From contig JAZQDD010000044.1 of assembly GCA_045546615.1 (NCBI GenBank), positions 1 through 58,110 of the forward strand: a stretch of DNA of 58,110 nt, in the 5' to 3' direction. Below, piece by piece: positions 1 to 7,552 of this stretch. Source of the DNA: CAG-390 sp045546615. GTDB lineage: Bacteria > Bacillota > Clostridia > Oscillospirales > CAG-272. The stretch's first letter is position 1; every line of letters begins with the position of its first letter. Position numbers and translations under genes: made by a program. The notes below the pieces were generated by a model, which was not told the DNA's origin, searched no databases, and was given only the letters and a program-made list of their open reading frames with translations.

Positions 1-1
1 G

Positions 2-373
2 CGCAAGGAGATACTCTCCTTCGGACCGCTTTGCGTTGCACCTGAGTATCAGAGGCAAAAGCTCGGCAAAATGCTGATTGAGCATTCCTTTGAGGTAGCT
101 CGCAAGATGGGCTATGATGTCAACATTAACTTCGGCAATCCAGGTAACTATGTCAGCCGTGGGTTCGTGAGCTGTAAAAAGAAGAATGTAAGTTTTGTAG
201 TGGACGGTAACTTCCCAACGGCACTTCTTGTCTGTGAACTTATTCCCGGTGCGCTTGACGGCAAAAAATGGATGTATATTCCCAGTACCGCCGCCGATTG
301 CTGTGAGGATACCGCCGCAGCCCAAAGTCGGATCGTAGCCATGTCGTTCTGTGAGCCAAGGAGTTGTAGCTAA
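2..373 (+). pseudogene. Partial GNAT acetyltransferase copy, 5' end outside window
   Basis: The frame is open from base 2 and encodes the C-terminal half of a GNAT-fold N-acetyltransferase; the N-terminal half lies off the left edge. It is an inverted, diverged copy of the gene at 385-912. About 265 bases match the reverse complement of that gene, with roughly 18-20 differences, most of them synonymous. The acetyl-CoA-binding segment (VAPEYQRQKLGKMLIE) is intact. Similarity stops after the GALDGKK motif, and the last 34 residues are unrelated to any GNAT tail I know, so the end is probably a recombination junction. It may be a gene remnant or a gene with a replaced C-terminus. Function, if any, would be acetylation of an unknown small substrate. 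Confidence 0.6.
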
Positions 374-384
374 GTGTTGTCTTC

Positions 385-912
385 CTAAGACCGCTTGGCC
401 TCCGACTTCTTTTTGCCGTCAAGTGCGCCAGGGACAAGTTCGCAAACAAGGAGTGCCGTCGGGAAGTTACCGTCCACTGCAAAACTTACATTCTTCTTTT
501 TACAGCTCACGAACCCACGGCTGACATAGTTACCCGGATTGCCGAAGTTAATGTTGACATCATAGCCCATCTTGCGAGCTACCTCAAAGGAATGCTCAAT
601 CAGCATTTTGCCGAGCTTCTGCCTCTGATACTCAGGAGCAACGCAAAGCGGTCCAAAAGAGAGGATCTCCTTGCGGATACCATTTTCGTCCTCAAGCCAA
701 GCCTTTGTGTACATAATGTTGCCGATGATCTTGCTGTCAAGCTCAAGCACGAATGCAAGCTCAGGTATGAAGTCAGGGTGCTTTCGCATCTGATGCACGT
801 AATAATGTTCGCCGGCACCGGGCTTATAGACATTCCAAAATGCCTCACGGGTAAGTTCTTCTACTGCTCTGTAGTCTTTTTCTGTTTCTAAACGTATCGT
901 CAAATTGTTCAT
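385..912 (-). CDS. GNAT family N-acetyltransferase (YhbS-like)
   Basis: This 175-residue protein starts MNNLTIRLETEKDYRAVEEL, a typical GNAT opening strand and helix. It carries the acetyl-CoA loop around residues 92-105 (VAPEYQRQKLGKMLIE) and the GNPGNYVSRGF stretch typical of the YhbS/COG3153 group. Proteins of that group usually run a few dozen residues past the ELVPGALDG motif; here the protein ends soon after it with a charged tail (KKKSEAKRS), so it may be slightly truncated at the same point where the inverted copy at 2-373 diverges. Substrate unknown. It has its own promoter at 1068-1096 on the minus strand and a leader of about 150 bases. Confidence 0.8.
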   Translation of the reverse strand: MNNLTIRLETEKDYRAVEELTREAFWNVYKPGAGEHYYVHQMRKHPDFIPELAFVLELDSKIIGNIMYTKAWLEDENGIRKEILSFGPLCVAPEYQRQKLGKMLIEHSFEVARKMGYDVNINFGNPGNYVSRGFVSCKKKNVSFAVDGNFPTALLVCELVPGALDGKKKSEAKRS

Positions 913-1067
913 TGTTTGATCCTTTCATAAATCGTTGACGCCCAAGATACGAGAGGATTGCCGAGAATGTATTTGCAAACCTCTCGTTTACAAAACAATC
1001 TCCAAAAGGTTGGTATTTTTCAAAAAGCACTCTCCAAAATAATATTCAAGCCGAGGCTTGTAAAGTA

Positions 1068-1096
1068 ATTATATCACAAAAACCGTTTTTCTTCAA
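1068..1096 (-). promoter_or_regulatory. Sigma-A promoter for the GNAT gene
   Basis: On the minus strand TTGAAG (1091-1096), a 17-base spacer and a perfect TATAAT (1068-1073) read toward the acetyltransferase gene. The 913-1208 gap otherwise holds a small 6-base-pair hairpin (1048-1061) and the divergent promoter of the gntR cassette; no further gene is visible in it. Confidence 0.65.
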
Positions 1097-1148
1097 GATA
1101 TCGCTCTGGCGGCGCCTTTAACTTTTTTGTGAACTTGTGCAATACCTA

Positions 1149-1177
1149 TTGACATCTATATCATAACTGTATATAAT
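1149..1177 (+). promoter_or_regulatory. Consensus sigma-A promoter of the gntR-ABC operon
   Basis: TTGACA (1149-1154), a 17-base spacer and TATAAT (1172-1177) match the sigma-A consensus exactly. The GTG start of the gntR gene lies about 30 bases downstream behind a GAGGTGAT ribosome binding site. Confidence 0.85.
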
Positions 1178-1186
1178 AGATATACA
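1168..1186. promoter_or_regulatory. Putative GntR/YtrA operator overlapping the -10 box
   Basis: TGTATAT, five bases, ATATACA is a perfect 7-base inverted repeat that covers the -10 element and the start region. YtrA-type GntR proteins repress their own operons from such sites, so autorepression by the product of 1209-1586 is inferred. No binding data are visible in the sequence. Confidence 0.55.
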
Positions 1187-1208
1187 CAGCATAAACAGAG
1201 GTGATAGC

Positions 1209-1586
1209 GTGAACATACTGATTGATAATAAAAGCGGCGCTCCGATCTACGACCAAATTTATTCCCAAATCAAAAGTCAGATTATCAGCGGAGCACTCCA
1301 AGAAGATGAAATGCTGCCGTCTATTCGCGGCCTTGCCAAGGATCTTCGTATCAGTTTTATTACCACGAAACGTGCATATGAGGAACTTGAAAAGGATGGC
1401 TTTATCTACACGCTTCCCGGCAAGGGGTGCTATGTTGCCCCGAAGAATGTGGAACTGCTTCGGGAAGAAAATCTGAAAAAGATCGAAGAATATATAGACG
1501 AGGTCGTTAGACTCGCTACTTCCTGTAATCTGAGCAAAAAAGATATTATTGAAATGGTTAATTTCAGTATGGAGGAACAAGGATGA
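1209..1586 (+). CDS. GntR family regulator, YtrA subfamily
   Basis: This 125-residue protein has a winged helix-turn-helix at about residues 10-75 (the QIYSQIKSQIISGAL and LPSIRGLAKDLRIS segments are typical GntR signatures). A short C-terminal helix replaces the large effector domain, which is the hallmark of the YtrA subfamily. Translation starts at a GTG with GAGGTGAT upstream. Its stop overlaps the start of the next gene (ATGA), so it is translationally coupled to an ABC ATPase and permease, as in B. subtilis ytrAB. YtrA regulators often respond to cell-envelope stress or peptide antibiotics and repress their own operon; the palindrome at 1168-1186 fits that. The inducer here is unknown. 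Confidence 0.88.
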   Translation: MNILIDNKSGAPIYDQIYSQIKSQIISGALQEDEMLPSIRGLAKDLRISFITTKRAYEELEKDGFIYTLPGKGCYVAPKNVELLREENLKKIEEYIDEVVRLATSCNLSKKDIIEMVNFSMEEQG

Positions 1587-2425
1587 ACGCACTTGAAATT
1601 AAAAACCTAACAAAATCATATCCCGGCTTCACGCTGGATAATTTGAATCTTACCCTGCCCAGCGGATGTATTATGGGTCTGATCGGAGAGAACGGTGCCG
1701 GTAAAAGCACTACCATAAAGCTCATTCTCGATATGATCCACAAGGATAGCGGAAGTATTACAATTCTTGGAAAGGATAACAGCGACAGCATAGAGCTCAC
1801 CAAAGAGGATATCGGAGTCGTAATGGATGAGGTTGGTATTCCCGAGTGCTTAACTGTGAAGCAAGTCGGGAATGTGATGAAGCACACTTTCCGTAATTGG
1901 AATGAAGTTGAATATGCCCGCTTAGTACAGAAACTTGCGTTGCCGGACAAAAAACAATTCAAAGAGTTTTCCCGTGGTATGAAGATGAAGCTGGGTATTG
2001 CCATCGCATTATCTCATAACGCAAAACTACTCATCCTGGACGAAGCGACATCAGGACTTGATCCCGTAGTTCGTGATGAGGTGGTTGAGATGTTCAGCGA
2101 CTTTACAAGAGACGAAAACCACTCCATTCTCATTTCTTCCCATATCGTCAGCGACCTCGAAAAGCTTTGCGACTATGTGGCATTCCTGCATAAAGGAAAG
2201 CTGCTACTCTGCGAAGAGAAGGATCAGCTGCTTGCCGAGTACGGTTTGATACACTGTACTGCTGAAGAATTGCACAATCTTCCGGCAACGGCAATTAAGT
2301 ATAAGAAGGAAAACCCGTATGGCATCGAAGCAATGGTGCAGAGAGGTGCCGTACCTGCAGGTGTAAACGTCAGTCCTATCAGTATTGAAGAACTGTTTGT
2401 GTTTATGGTAAAGGAGGCGAGATAA
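1583..2425 (+). CDS. ABC transporter ATP-binding protein (YtrB/BcrA-like)
   Basis: This 280-residue ABC ATPase has Walker A GENGAGKST (residues 35-43), a degenerate signature FSRGM (129-133) instead of LSGGQ, and Walker B LLILDE (149-154) followed by the D-loop SGLD. The FSRGM variant is usual in YtrB/BcrA/EcsA-type exporters. The last ~70 residues form the accessory tail of this group. It overlaps gntR by 4 bases and is followed directly by a permease gene, so the three form one operon, probably exporting or resisting an envelope-active compound. The exact substrate cannot be read from the sequence. Confidence 0.9.
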   Translation: MNALEIKNLTKSYPGFTLDNLNLTLPSGCIMGLIGENGAGKSTTIKLILDMIHKDSGSITILGKDNSDSIELTKEDIGVVMDEVGIPECLTVKQVGNVMKHTFRNWNEVEYARLVQKLALPDKKQFKEFSRGMKMKLGIAIALSHNAKLLILDEATSGLDPVVRDEVVEMFSDFTRDENHSILISSHIVSDLEKLCDYVAFLHKGKLLLCEEKDQLLAEYGLIHCTAEELHNLPATAIKYKKENPYGIEAMVQRGAVPAGVNVSPISIEELFVFMVKEAR

Positions 2426-3055
2426 TTGAAGGGGCTTCTCTTAAAAGATTGGTATATGATGAAGAAATACTGCAGAGCCTATCTTCTTATTGCGGTCGTC
2501 TTCATTGCAGTGTCATTATTTAGCAATGATAATATGTTCTTTGTATTTTATCCTTGCTTGCTCTGCGGAATGATACCTGTTAATTTGCTTGCCTATGATG
2601 AACGCAGCCGTTGGATGCAATACAGTGGAACGATGCCATATACAAAATCGCAGATCGTGTGTGGGAAATACTTGATCGGACTGCTTACCCAACTTACAGT
2701 TTTAGTTGCTACGGGAATTGCGCAGGCCGTAAAGATGATCGTTGCACATTACTTTGTTCCCGGAGATTTTGCCGTTCTTATGTTATTGATGCTGATCGTA
2801 TCGACATTCTCTTCTTCCATTTGTCTGCCGTTTGTTTTCAAACTTGGTGTGGAGAAAGGACGTACGGCATACTATATAATGATTGGCTTTGTCTGTGGCG
2901 CAAGTGTTTTGGCCTCAAGTATTTTCAGAGGACAGCTTATGAGCGAAATACAGCCCAATTTAATTTTAGCATTGGTTGCTATCGTCGGTATCGGCGTATA
3001 TATTCTTTCTTGGTATTTGTCTGTTGTGTTCTTTAGAAAGAGGGAAATTCAATAA
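2426..3055 (+). CDS. ABC-2 type permease subunit
   Basis: This 209-residue integral membrane protein has about six hydrophobic segments, starting with the charged MKGLLLKDWYMMKKY opening that is typical of ABC-2 permeases (ABC2_membrane_5 type). The start is a TTG immediately after the ATPase stop, with a strong AAAGGAGGCG site 8 bases upstream. It should pair with the ATPase at 1583-2425 to form a half- or full-size exporter. A hairpin follows the stop at about 3059-3093 and closes the operon. Confidence 0.85.
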   Translation: MKGLLLKDWYMMKKYCRAYLLIAVVFIAVSLFSNDNMFFVFYPCLLCGMIPVNLLAYDERSRWMQYSGTMPYTKSQIVCGKYLIGLLTQLTVLVATGIAQAVKMIVAHYFVPGDFAVLMLLMLIVSTFSSSICLPFVFKLGVEKGRTAYYIMIGFVCGASVLASSIFRGQLMSEIQPNLILALVAIVGIGVYILSWYLSVVFFRKREIQ

Positions 3056-3058
3056 TGA

Positions 3059-3098
3059 TAAAGGCGTCGCAGAAATGCGGCGCTTTTCATCTTTTATA
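3059..3098 (+). terminator. Probable terminator of the gntR-ABC operon
   Basis: An imperfect GC-rich hairpin (AAGGCGTCGCA, GAA, TGCGGCGCTT, with one bulge and a wobble pair) is followed by a T-rich stretch. It lies 4 bases after the permease stop. Confidence 0.5.
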
Positions 3099-3176
3099 GA
3101 GTAGCTTGTTATTACATGCGGTATTGTGAAGTAAAAACTATCGGCAACAAATATTTTGATAAATTTGAAAACTGTA

Positions 3177-3205
3177 TTGATATTTTGCCGATAATATGGT
3201 ATAAT
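3177..3205 (+). promoter_or_regulatory. Sigma-A promoter of the fic gene
   Basis: TTGATA (3177-3182), a 17-base spacer and TATAAT (3200-3205) lie 30 bases upstream of the chosen fic start. This argues against the earlier in-frame ATG at 3116, which would lie upstream of the promoter. Confidence 0.7.
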
Positions 3206-3235
3206 AAGAGCAAGAAAACTTGCCTGGAGGTAACT

Positions 3236-4123
3236 ATGGAATACGTATCTGTCGCGAAAATGGCTGAAATATGGGGGCTTTCTGAACGAAGTGTGCGGAA
3301 TTACTGTGCCCACGGTAGAATTGCCGATGCGAAACTTATCGGCAAGACTTGGTACATTCCGGAGGATGCACAAAAGCCGGAGCGTGCGAACAAGAAAAAC
3401 GATGCACCTACATTGCTGCAGATCTTGCGAGAGCAGAAAGCGGCCAAGATGACCGGTGGCATCTATCACAAGGTACAGATTGAGTTGACCTATAACTCCA
3501 ACCATATTGAGGGTAGCCGGCTTACTCACGATCAAACCCGGTACATCTTTGAGACCAACACCATTGGTTTTGAAAACGAAGTTGTTAATGTGGATGATGT
3601 GATCGAGACATCTAACCACTTCCGCTGCATTGATATGGCGATTGACAGCGCAGGGGCTACTCTCACTGAAAAGTTCATCAAAGATCTACACGCAGTTCTG
3701 AAAACCGGTACCAGCGACAGCCGCAAGGATTGGTTTGCGGTAGGGGAGTACAAGAAGTTGCCCAATGAGGTAGGCGGAAACGACACTACGCTGCCGGAGA
3801 ATGTTGCTGATGAGATTCGCAAACTACTGGCAAGTTACAACGAGTTGCCCTCTAAGACCTTTGAGGACATCGTGGCCTTCCATGTTGCTTTTGAACGTAT
3901 TCATCCCTTCCAGGATGGAAATGGCCGTGTAGGTCGCCTGATCCTCTTTAAAGAGTGCCTGAAGTATAATATTGTCCCCTTCATTATCGAGGACAATCTG
4001 AAGCTCTTCTACTACCGCGGCCTCAAAGAATGGGACCACGAAAAAGGATTCCTTATGGATACCTGTCTAACGGCACAAGATCGCTTTAAAGCGTATTTGG
4101 ATTACTTTAGAATTGTATACTGA
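3236..4123 (+). CDS. Fic family protein with N-terminal helix-turn-helix
   Basis: This 295-residue protein has the Fic core motif HPFQDGNGRVGR at residues 223-234, intact for AMP transfer from ATP to a target hydroxyl. Upstream, SNHIEG at residues 88-93 matches the inhibitory (S/T)xxxE(G/N) motif that blocks the active site in class II Fic proteins. The first 40 residues form an excisionase/MerR-like DNA-binding segment (VAKMAEIWGLSERSVRNYC). ATG 3236 is preferred over the upstream in-frame start because of a GGAGG site at 3226-3230 and the promoter just before it. The target is unknown. It lies in line with a nuclease fusion and a kinase, which suggests a role in defence or stress signalling. 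Confidence 0.88.
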   Translation: MEYVSVAKMAEIWGLSERSVRNYCAHGRIADAKLIGKTWYIPEDAQKPERANKKNDAPTLLQILREQKAAKMTGGIYHKVQIELTYNSNHIEGSRLTHDQTRYIFETNTIGFENEVVNVDDVIETSNHFRCIDMAIDSAGATLTEKFIKDLHAVLKTGTSDSRKDWFAVGEYKKLPNEVGGNDTTLPENVADEIRKLLASYNELPSKTFEDIVAFHVAFERIHPFQDGNGRVGRLILFKECLKYNIVPFIIEDNLKLFYYRGLKEWDHEKGFLMDTCLTAQDRFKAYLDYFRIVY

Positions 4124-4145
4124 GGTTTAGAGAGGAGAAGCCTTA

Positions 4146-5288
4146 ATGCAAAGCCAAGAAAAGAAAACAATTATGGATGAGACTCGCCGCTCAATTGTTG
4201 ATGCAATCTTAGCGATGGGGAATTTGAAGGGGGATAAGGAATACCATGAGTTTGCCAAATTAGTATGTCCCTCTCTTAGTGATGGAATCTTGAATGAGAT
4301 AGCTAGACATATGGATCGCTTTGATGATTGGCCAGAGAGCTATCTGCTGGATACTGTAATCGACTACTTAAAGCTTTCGGACAAAGATTTTCTGTTTTTT
4401 CTTGAACAGTATGTAAATCCTAATATTCACCATTGGAGATGGAATGCACAAGAAGAATGCGCCGAAGACATACCGAATGAAGAATTGGTGAACACAATTA
4501 ATCGGTATTTAGAGCACGATGGGTATAAACTGATCGTGAAAGATGTAATAGGGGATAAATATTTTTACCACGGAGTATCCACCCGCGTAGGAGTGCAAGG
4601 ATCGGTTAAGAATATCATTTTTGCAGCAAAATATAAGCCTGAGATCGCATTTGATGATGCATTAAATAATGATATCCGTATAACACGAAATGAGGATCAG
4701 TGTTTAATTTATGATTATCCCATTCCGCAAAACGGTTTGATGTGGGATGAATTAGTGAACTGGTATGCTGAAAAACAAGATATAACCAGTAATCAAGAAA
4801 AATGCTTTATACGCAGATTATGTGATTGTTTAGATACAAGTTTTAAGAAAAACGGAGCAAAAGCAGGGCCAGAGACCTGGATGCTTCAAGCATACTATGA
4901 ACTCAAGAGGGAAAAGGGTATAGATTTACCCGCTCTTATTCCGCAAGTGTATTTGTACTATGATCCGTTGACCGTAAAAGAACGCGGTTACAGGTTGTTT
5001 GAACATCAAAAAATGGATTTCCTTATCATTTTTTCGCACCGAGATCGAGTGGTTATTGAGATAGATGGGAAACAGCATTATGCGATTGGGGATACAGCAG
5101 AACCAAGACTATACAGTGAAATGGTTAAAGCTCACCGCGAAATGAGTTTGTTTGGTTATGATGTATACCGCTTTGGCGGTTATGAATTTTTGAATGCAGA
5201 TACGGATGAAGAAGCTAACAAGAGAATGTTGGATAATATAAAAGCATTCTTCGTTAGACTGTTTCACAAATATGGCATTATGATTTAA
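4146..5288 (+). CDS. AbiJ N-terminal-like domain fused to PD-(D/E)XK/DUF559-like nuclease
   Basis: The protein has 380 residues. Residues about 10-210 resemble the AbiJ_NTD3-type region found at the front of abortive-infection proteins: an LSDKDFLFFLEQYVNP segment, and a KPEIAFDDALNNDIRI stretch followed by CLIYDYPIPQNGL. Residues about 265-375 look like a DUF559/PD-(D/E)XK nuclease: D291, then E305-I-D-G-K-Q-H311, then YRFGGYEF at 341-348. The E-x-D-G-K core would bind metal. The start has an AGAGGAG site. The gene follows fic by 22 bases and probably shares its transcript. The inferred role is phage defence through nucleic acid cleavage; both domain assignments are from memory of the families, so they need a profile search. 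Confidence 0.65.
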   Translation: MQSQEKKTIMDETRRSIVDAILAMGNLKGDKEYHEFAKLVCPSLSDGILNEIARHMDRFDDWPESYLLDTVIDYLKLSDKDFLFFLEQYVNPNIHHWRWNAQEECAEDIPNEELVNTINRYLEHDGYKLIVKDVIGDKYFYHGVSTRVGVQGSVKNIIFAAKYKPEIAFDDALNNDIRITRNEDQCLIYDYPIPQNGLMWDELVNWYAEKQDITSNQEKCFIRRLCDCLDTSFKKNGAKAGPETWMLQAYYELKREKGIDLPALIPQVYLYYDPLTVKERGYRLFEHQKMDFLIIFSHRDRVVIEIDGKQHYAIGDTAEPRLYSEMVKAHREMSLFGYDVYRFGGYEFLNADTDEEANKRMLDNIKAFFVRLFHKYGIMI

Positions 5289-5384
5289 AACATCATTGTG
5301 CTCACACATAATATCTGCCTAAGTGAAGCTGTTAGAGAGTAAAACAAAAGTGATGTTGCAGAAAGTTACAGACGAGGTGAACTT

Positions 5385-6932
5385 ATGGTGTTGACAGTAG
5401 GATCAAGAATAAAAGGAAATAATGGGGATACGTATGTTCTTGATGAGATTCTTGGTAGTGGTGGTTTTGCTACTGTGTTTAAAGGTCGTAGAGAATCTGA
5501 TGGCCTTATTGTTGCAGTAAAAACATTGTTAAATTCTTTTGAAAGTGCAGAAGGACTATTATCTTTTCAAAGGGAATTATTGCAAGCGGGTGTAATTGAT
5601 TCGAAACATGTCATTAAGTATTATTTTACTCATGATGGCAGTACATATCCCGAATATCCTCCTTACATAATCATGGAGTATGCCAATGGAGGAACACTAG
5701 CACAGTTGATTGATTCTCAGAAGCAGAAAGGCGAATTATTTGACCTTAATGTTATTACTGAAATGTGCACGCAGCTTGCTGATGGAATGAATGCAATCAG
5801 TAAATCGCTAGTACACCGAGATATTAAACCGGAAAACATATTAATTAAAGACGGAATCTTAAAAATTAGCGACTTTGGTTTGTCGAAATATTCAAAAGAT
5901 GCTACGCGGACGTTGACATTCAAAGGGTATGGTACTGCCGGATATGTGGCTCCGGAAGCATGGGGAAACGACAAAAACACAATTCAAATGGACATATATT
6001 CTATGGGAATAGTGTTTTTTGAGATAGCTACCCTCCAATATCCTTATCGTATTGCGGCGAACGCAGACAATTTAGATTATAGGGATGCGCATTTGTTTGG
6101 CGTGGCAAAGAACCCAGGGCAAATAAATTCAGATTTGCCGCAGAGTTTTATTTCTACAATTATTAAGATGATGGAAAAGCCCACATACAAACGGTTTTCT
6201 GAATGGGATAGCATTGTGGCAGCTTTAAAAGCCAATTTTTCAAAGCCTGTGGACGAACTTGCATCTGTAGTGGAGCGAGCTTTGGCACAAAGAAACAGTG
6301 CAGATTTGCAGAAACAAACAGAAGAGGCAAAACGGAAGAAGGCACAAGAAATGATTCAAGAGCGTTGCCGATTGGTATATGCACAGTATGAAGCTGTAAT
6401 CTATGCGCCAATTCGTAGCTTTGTTGAAATTTTTAACCAAAAGTATGTAGGCAATGTACGGCTTCGTGTTGAAGAAACAAAGAGTAATGTTGTTCCAGAA
6501 AAGTTCTCGCTTAAGATTTCAATGCCAGAGAGTAAATGGATATGTATCGATACGGAAGTGATATTTAGGGAGAACCACACAAGGGAAGTGCAGAGGGACC
6601 CCATCTTTCGAGATAGTGGTACTATTCGTAAAAATTATATTCCACAGTGCAAGGGGCGAAGCATTCAAGCTTGGAGTCACGTGCGCGATCAATCCGGGCG
6701 TGGATTTAATCTGCTCTTATTGGAAGTGCCGGGAGGATTATACGGAGAGTGGTTTGTGCTAAATAATACAAACAGTGGGTTTAATAGCAATCCGCGAATA
6801 GAGCCTTTTGGATTTAACCTCCAAGAGCTACCAAAAGAAATTGTACATATTGCGTCTACACATATATACAATTCCGATTTGTCCGAATTTAATCAAACTG
6901 AGTTCTTAGAATTCTTTGCTGATCGTGTTTAA
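5385..6932 (+). CDS. Ser/Thr protein kinase (eukaryotic-like) with unknown C-terminal domain
   Basis: Of 515 residues, about 15-290 form a complete Hanks-type kinase: glycine loop LGSGGFATVF (23-32), catalytic lysine K46, HRDIKPEN (144-151), DFG (163-165) and APE (189-191). A charged helical stretch follows (about 297-345), then ~170 residues of mixed sequence that I do not recognise. There is no membrane segment and no PASTA repeat, so it is not a PrkC/StkP cell-wall kinase. The start has a GAGGTGA site. It lies about 100 bases behind the AbiJ-like nuclease and in the same direction. Soluble kinases of this type occur in bacterial defence islands, which fits the context, but no function is proven by sequence. 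Confidence 0.85.
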   Translation: MVLTVGSRIKGNNGDTYVLDEILGSGGFATVFKGRRESDGLIVAVKTLLNSFESAEGLLSFQRELLQAGVIDSKHVIKYYFTHDGSTYPEYPPYIIMEYANGGTLAQLIDSQKQKGELFDLNVITEMCTQLADGMNAISKSLVHRDIKPENILIKDGILKISDFGLSKYSKDATRTLTFKGYGTAGYVAPEAWGNDKNTIQMDIYSMGIVFFEIATLQYPYRIAANADNLDYRDAHLFGVAKNPGQINSDLPQSFISTIIKMMEKPTYKRFSEWDSIVAALKANFSKPVDELASVVERALAQRNSADLQKQTEEAKRKKAQEMIQERCRLVYAQYEAVIYAPIRSFVEIFNQKYVGNVRLRVEETKSNVVPEKFSLKISMPESKWICIDTEVIFRENHTREVQRDPIFRDSGTIRKNYIPQCKGRSIQAWSHVRDQSGRGFNLLLLEVPGGLYGEWFVLNNTNSGFNSNPRIEPFGFNLQELPKEIVHIASTHIYNSDLSEFNQTEFLEFFADRV

Positions 6933-6980
6933 GTCATCTTGTCTGGTGGTTGTTTTGATACCTGATGCTATATCGTGTTT

Positions 6981-7052
6981 GTATGTTTACTTTTTTTGAA
7001 AAAATGCTTGACAACTAAAATGTTAACAAGTATAATAATATTGTAAACATAC
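6981..7052. promoter_or_regulatory. Widely spaced inverted repeat bracketing a consensus promoter
   Basis: GTATGTTTAC (6981-6990) and its exact reverse complement GTAAACATAC (7043-7052) flank a perfect promoter: TTGACA 7008-7013, 17 bases, TATAAT 7031-7036. The spacer also holds the palindrome TGTTAACA (7021-7028). The downstream gene encodes a ribbon-helix-helix protein, so autoregulation through these arms is a reasonable inference. Confidence 0.6.
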
Positions 7053-7068
7053 TAAACGAGGTGATAAT

Positions 7069-7314
7069 ATGGCAGATACATCAACAATTGCTTTCCGTGT
7101 TGATACGGAACTTCATCGAAAGTTAAAGGCGTATATAGCCAATAATGGTATATCCCTCAGCGAGTACTTCATACCGAAGATAGAGGCTGATTTGAACAGG
7201 GAAGAACAAGGAATATCCTCGCAGCAGACAGTGCGTGAGGAATTGCGAGAGTGCGTGAGTGCTCTTAGTGAGCATATTCAACGCATGACGAGTATTCTTG
7301 ACGAACAATCTTAA
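7069..7314 (+). CDS. Small ribbon-helix-helix (Arc/MetJ-fold) DNA-binding protein
   Basis: This 81-residue protein opens with a typical RHH strand and first helix (TIAFRVDTELHRKLKAYIA), then the second helix (GISLSEYFIPKIEADLN). The tail is charged and helical. Such proteins act as plasmid or transposon regulators or as antitoxins, but no toxin gene overlaps it. It has a GAGGTGAT ribosome site and a consensus promoter bracketed by inverted repeats, so it probably represses itself. Location beside an excisionase-like gene points to a mobile element. Confidence 0.75.
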   Translation: MADTSTIAFRVDTELHRKLKAYIANNGISLSEYFIPKIEADLNREEQGISSQQTVREELRECVSALSEHIQRMTSILDEQS

Positions 7315-7383
7315 TATGCCGTTATATGTTGGCATTTCATGAAACTTGACGTGTTCGGGATAGATACAAGTGTATTAAAAGTG

Positions 7384-7425
7384 AGCCGGAGATTGACAAA
7401 TGTTGGTTTCCGGCTTTAATTTTTT
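7384..7425 (+). terminator. Intrinsic terminator after the RHH gene
   Basis: AGCCGGA (7384-7390) pairs with TCCGGCT (7409-7415), followed by a T-rich run. The remaining 7426-7552 region holds only the leader and AAAGGAGG ribosome site of the next gene. Confidence 0.65.
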
Positions 7426-7552
7426 AAAAAATTTCTGTTTACCCCTTGACTTTTTGGGCCAAAACTCATATTACTTAAATAGAGGCATTTATATTTGCCG
7501 TTTTTATTTACGAAGGAGGAGTTGATGAATCTACAAAAAAGGAGGTAATAAT

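Noticed and set aside
1..912. Inverted repeat as an assembly artefact
   Set aside because: The copies differ at ~18-20 bases, mostly silent sites, which a duplicated read would not show.
3116..3235. Upstream extension of the Fic protein
   Set aside because: The promoter at 3177-3205 lies inside it and the ATG at 3236 has a strong ribosome site.
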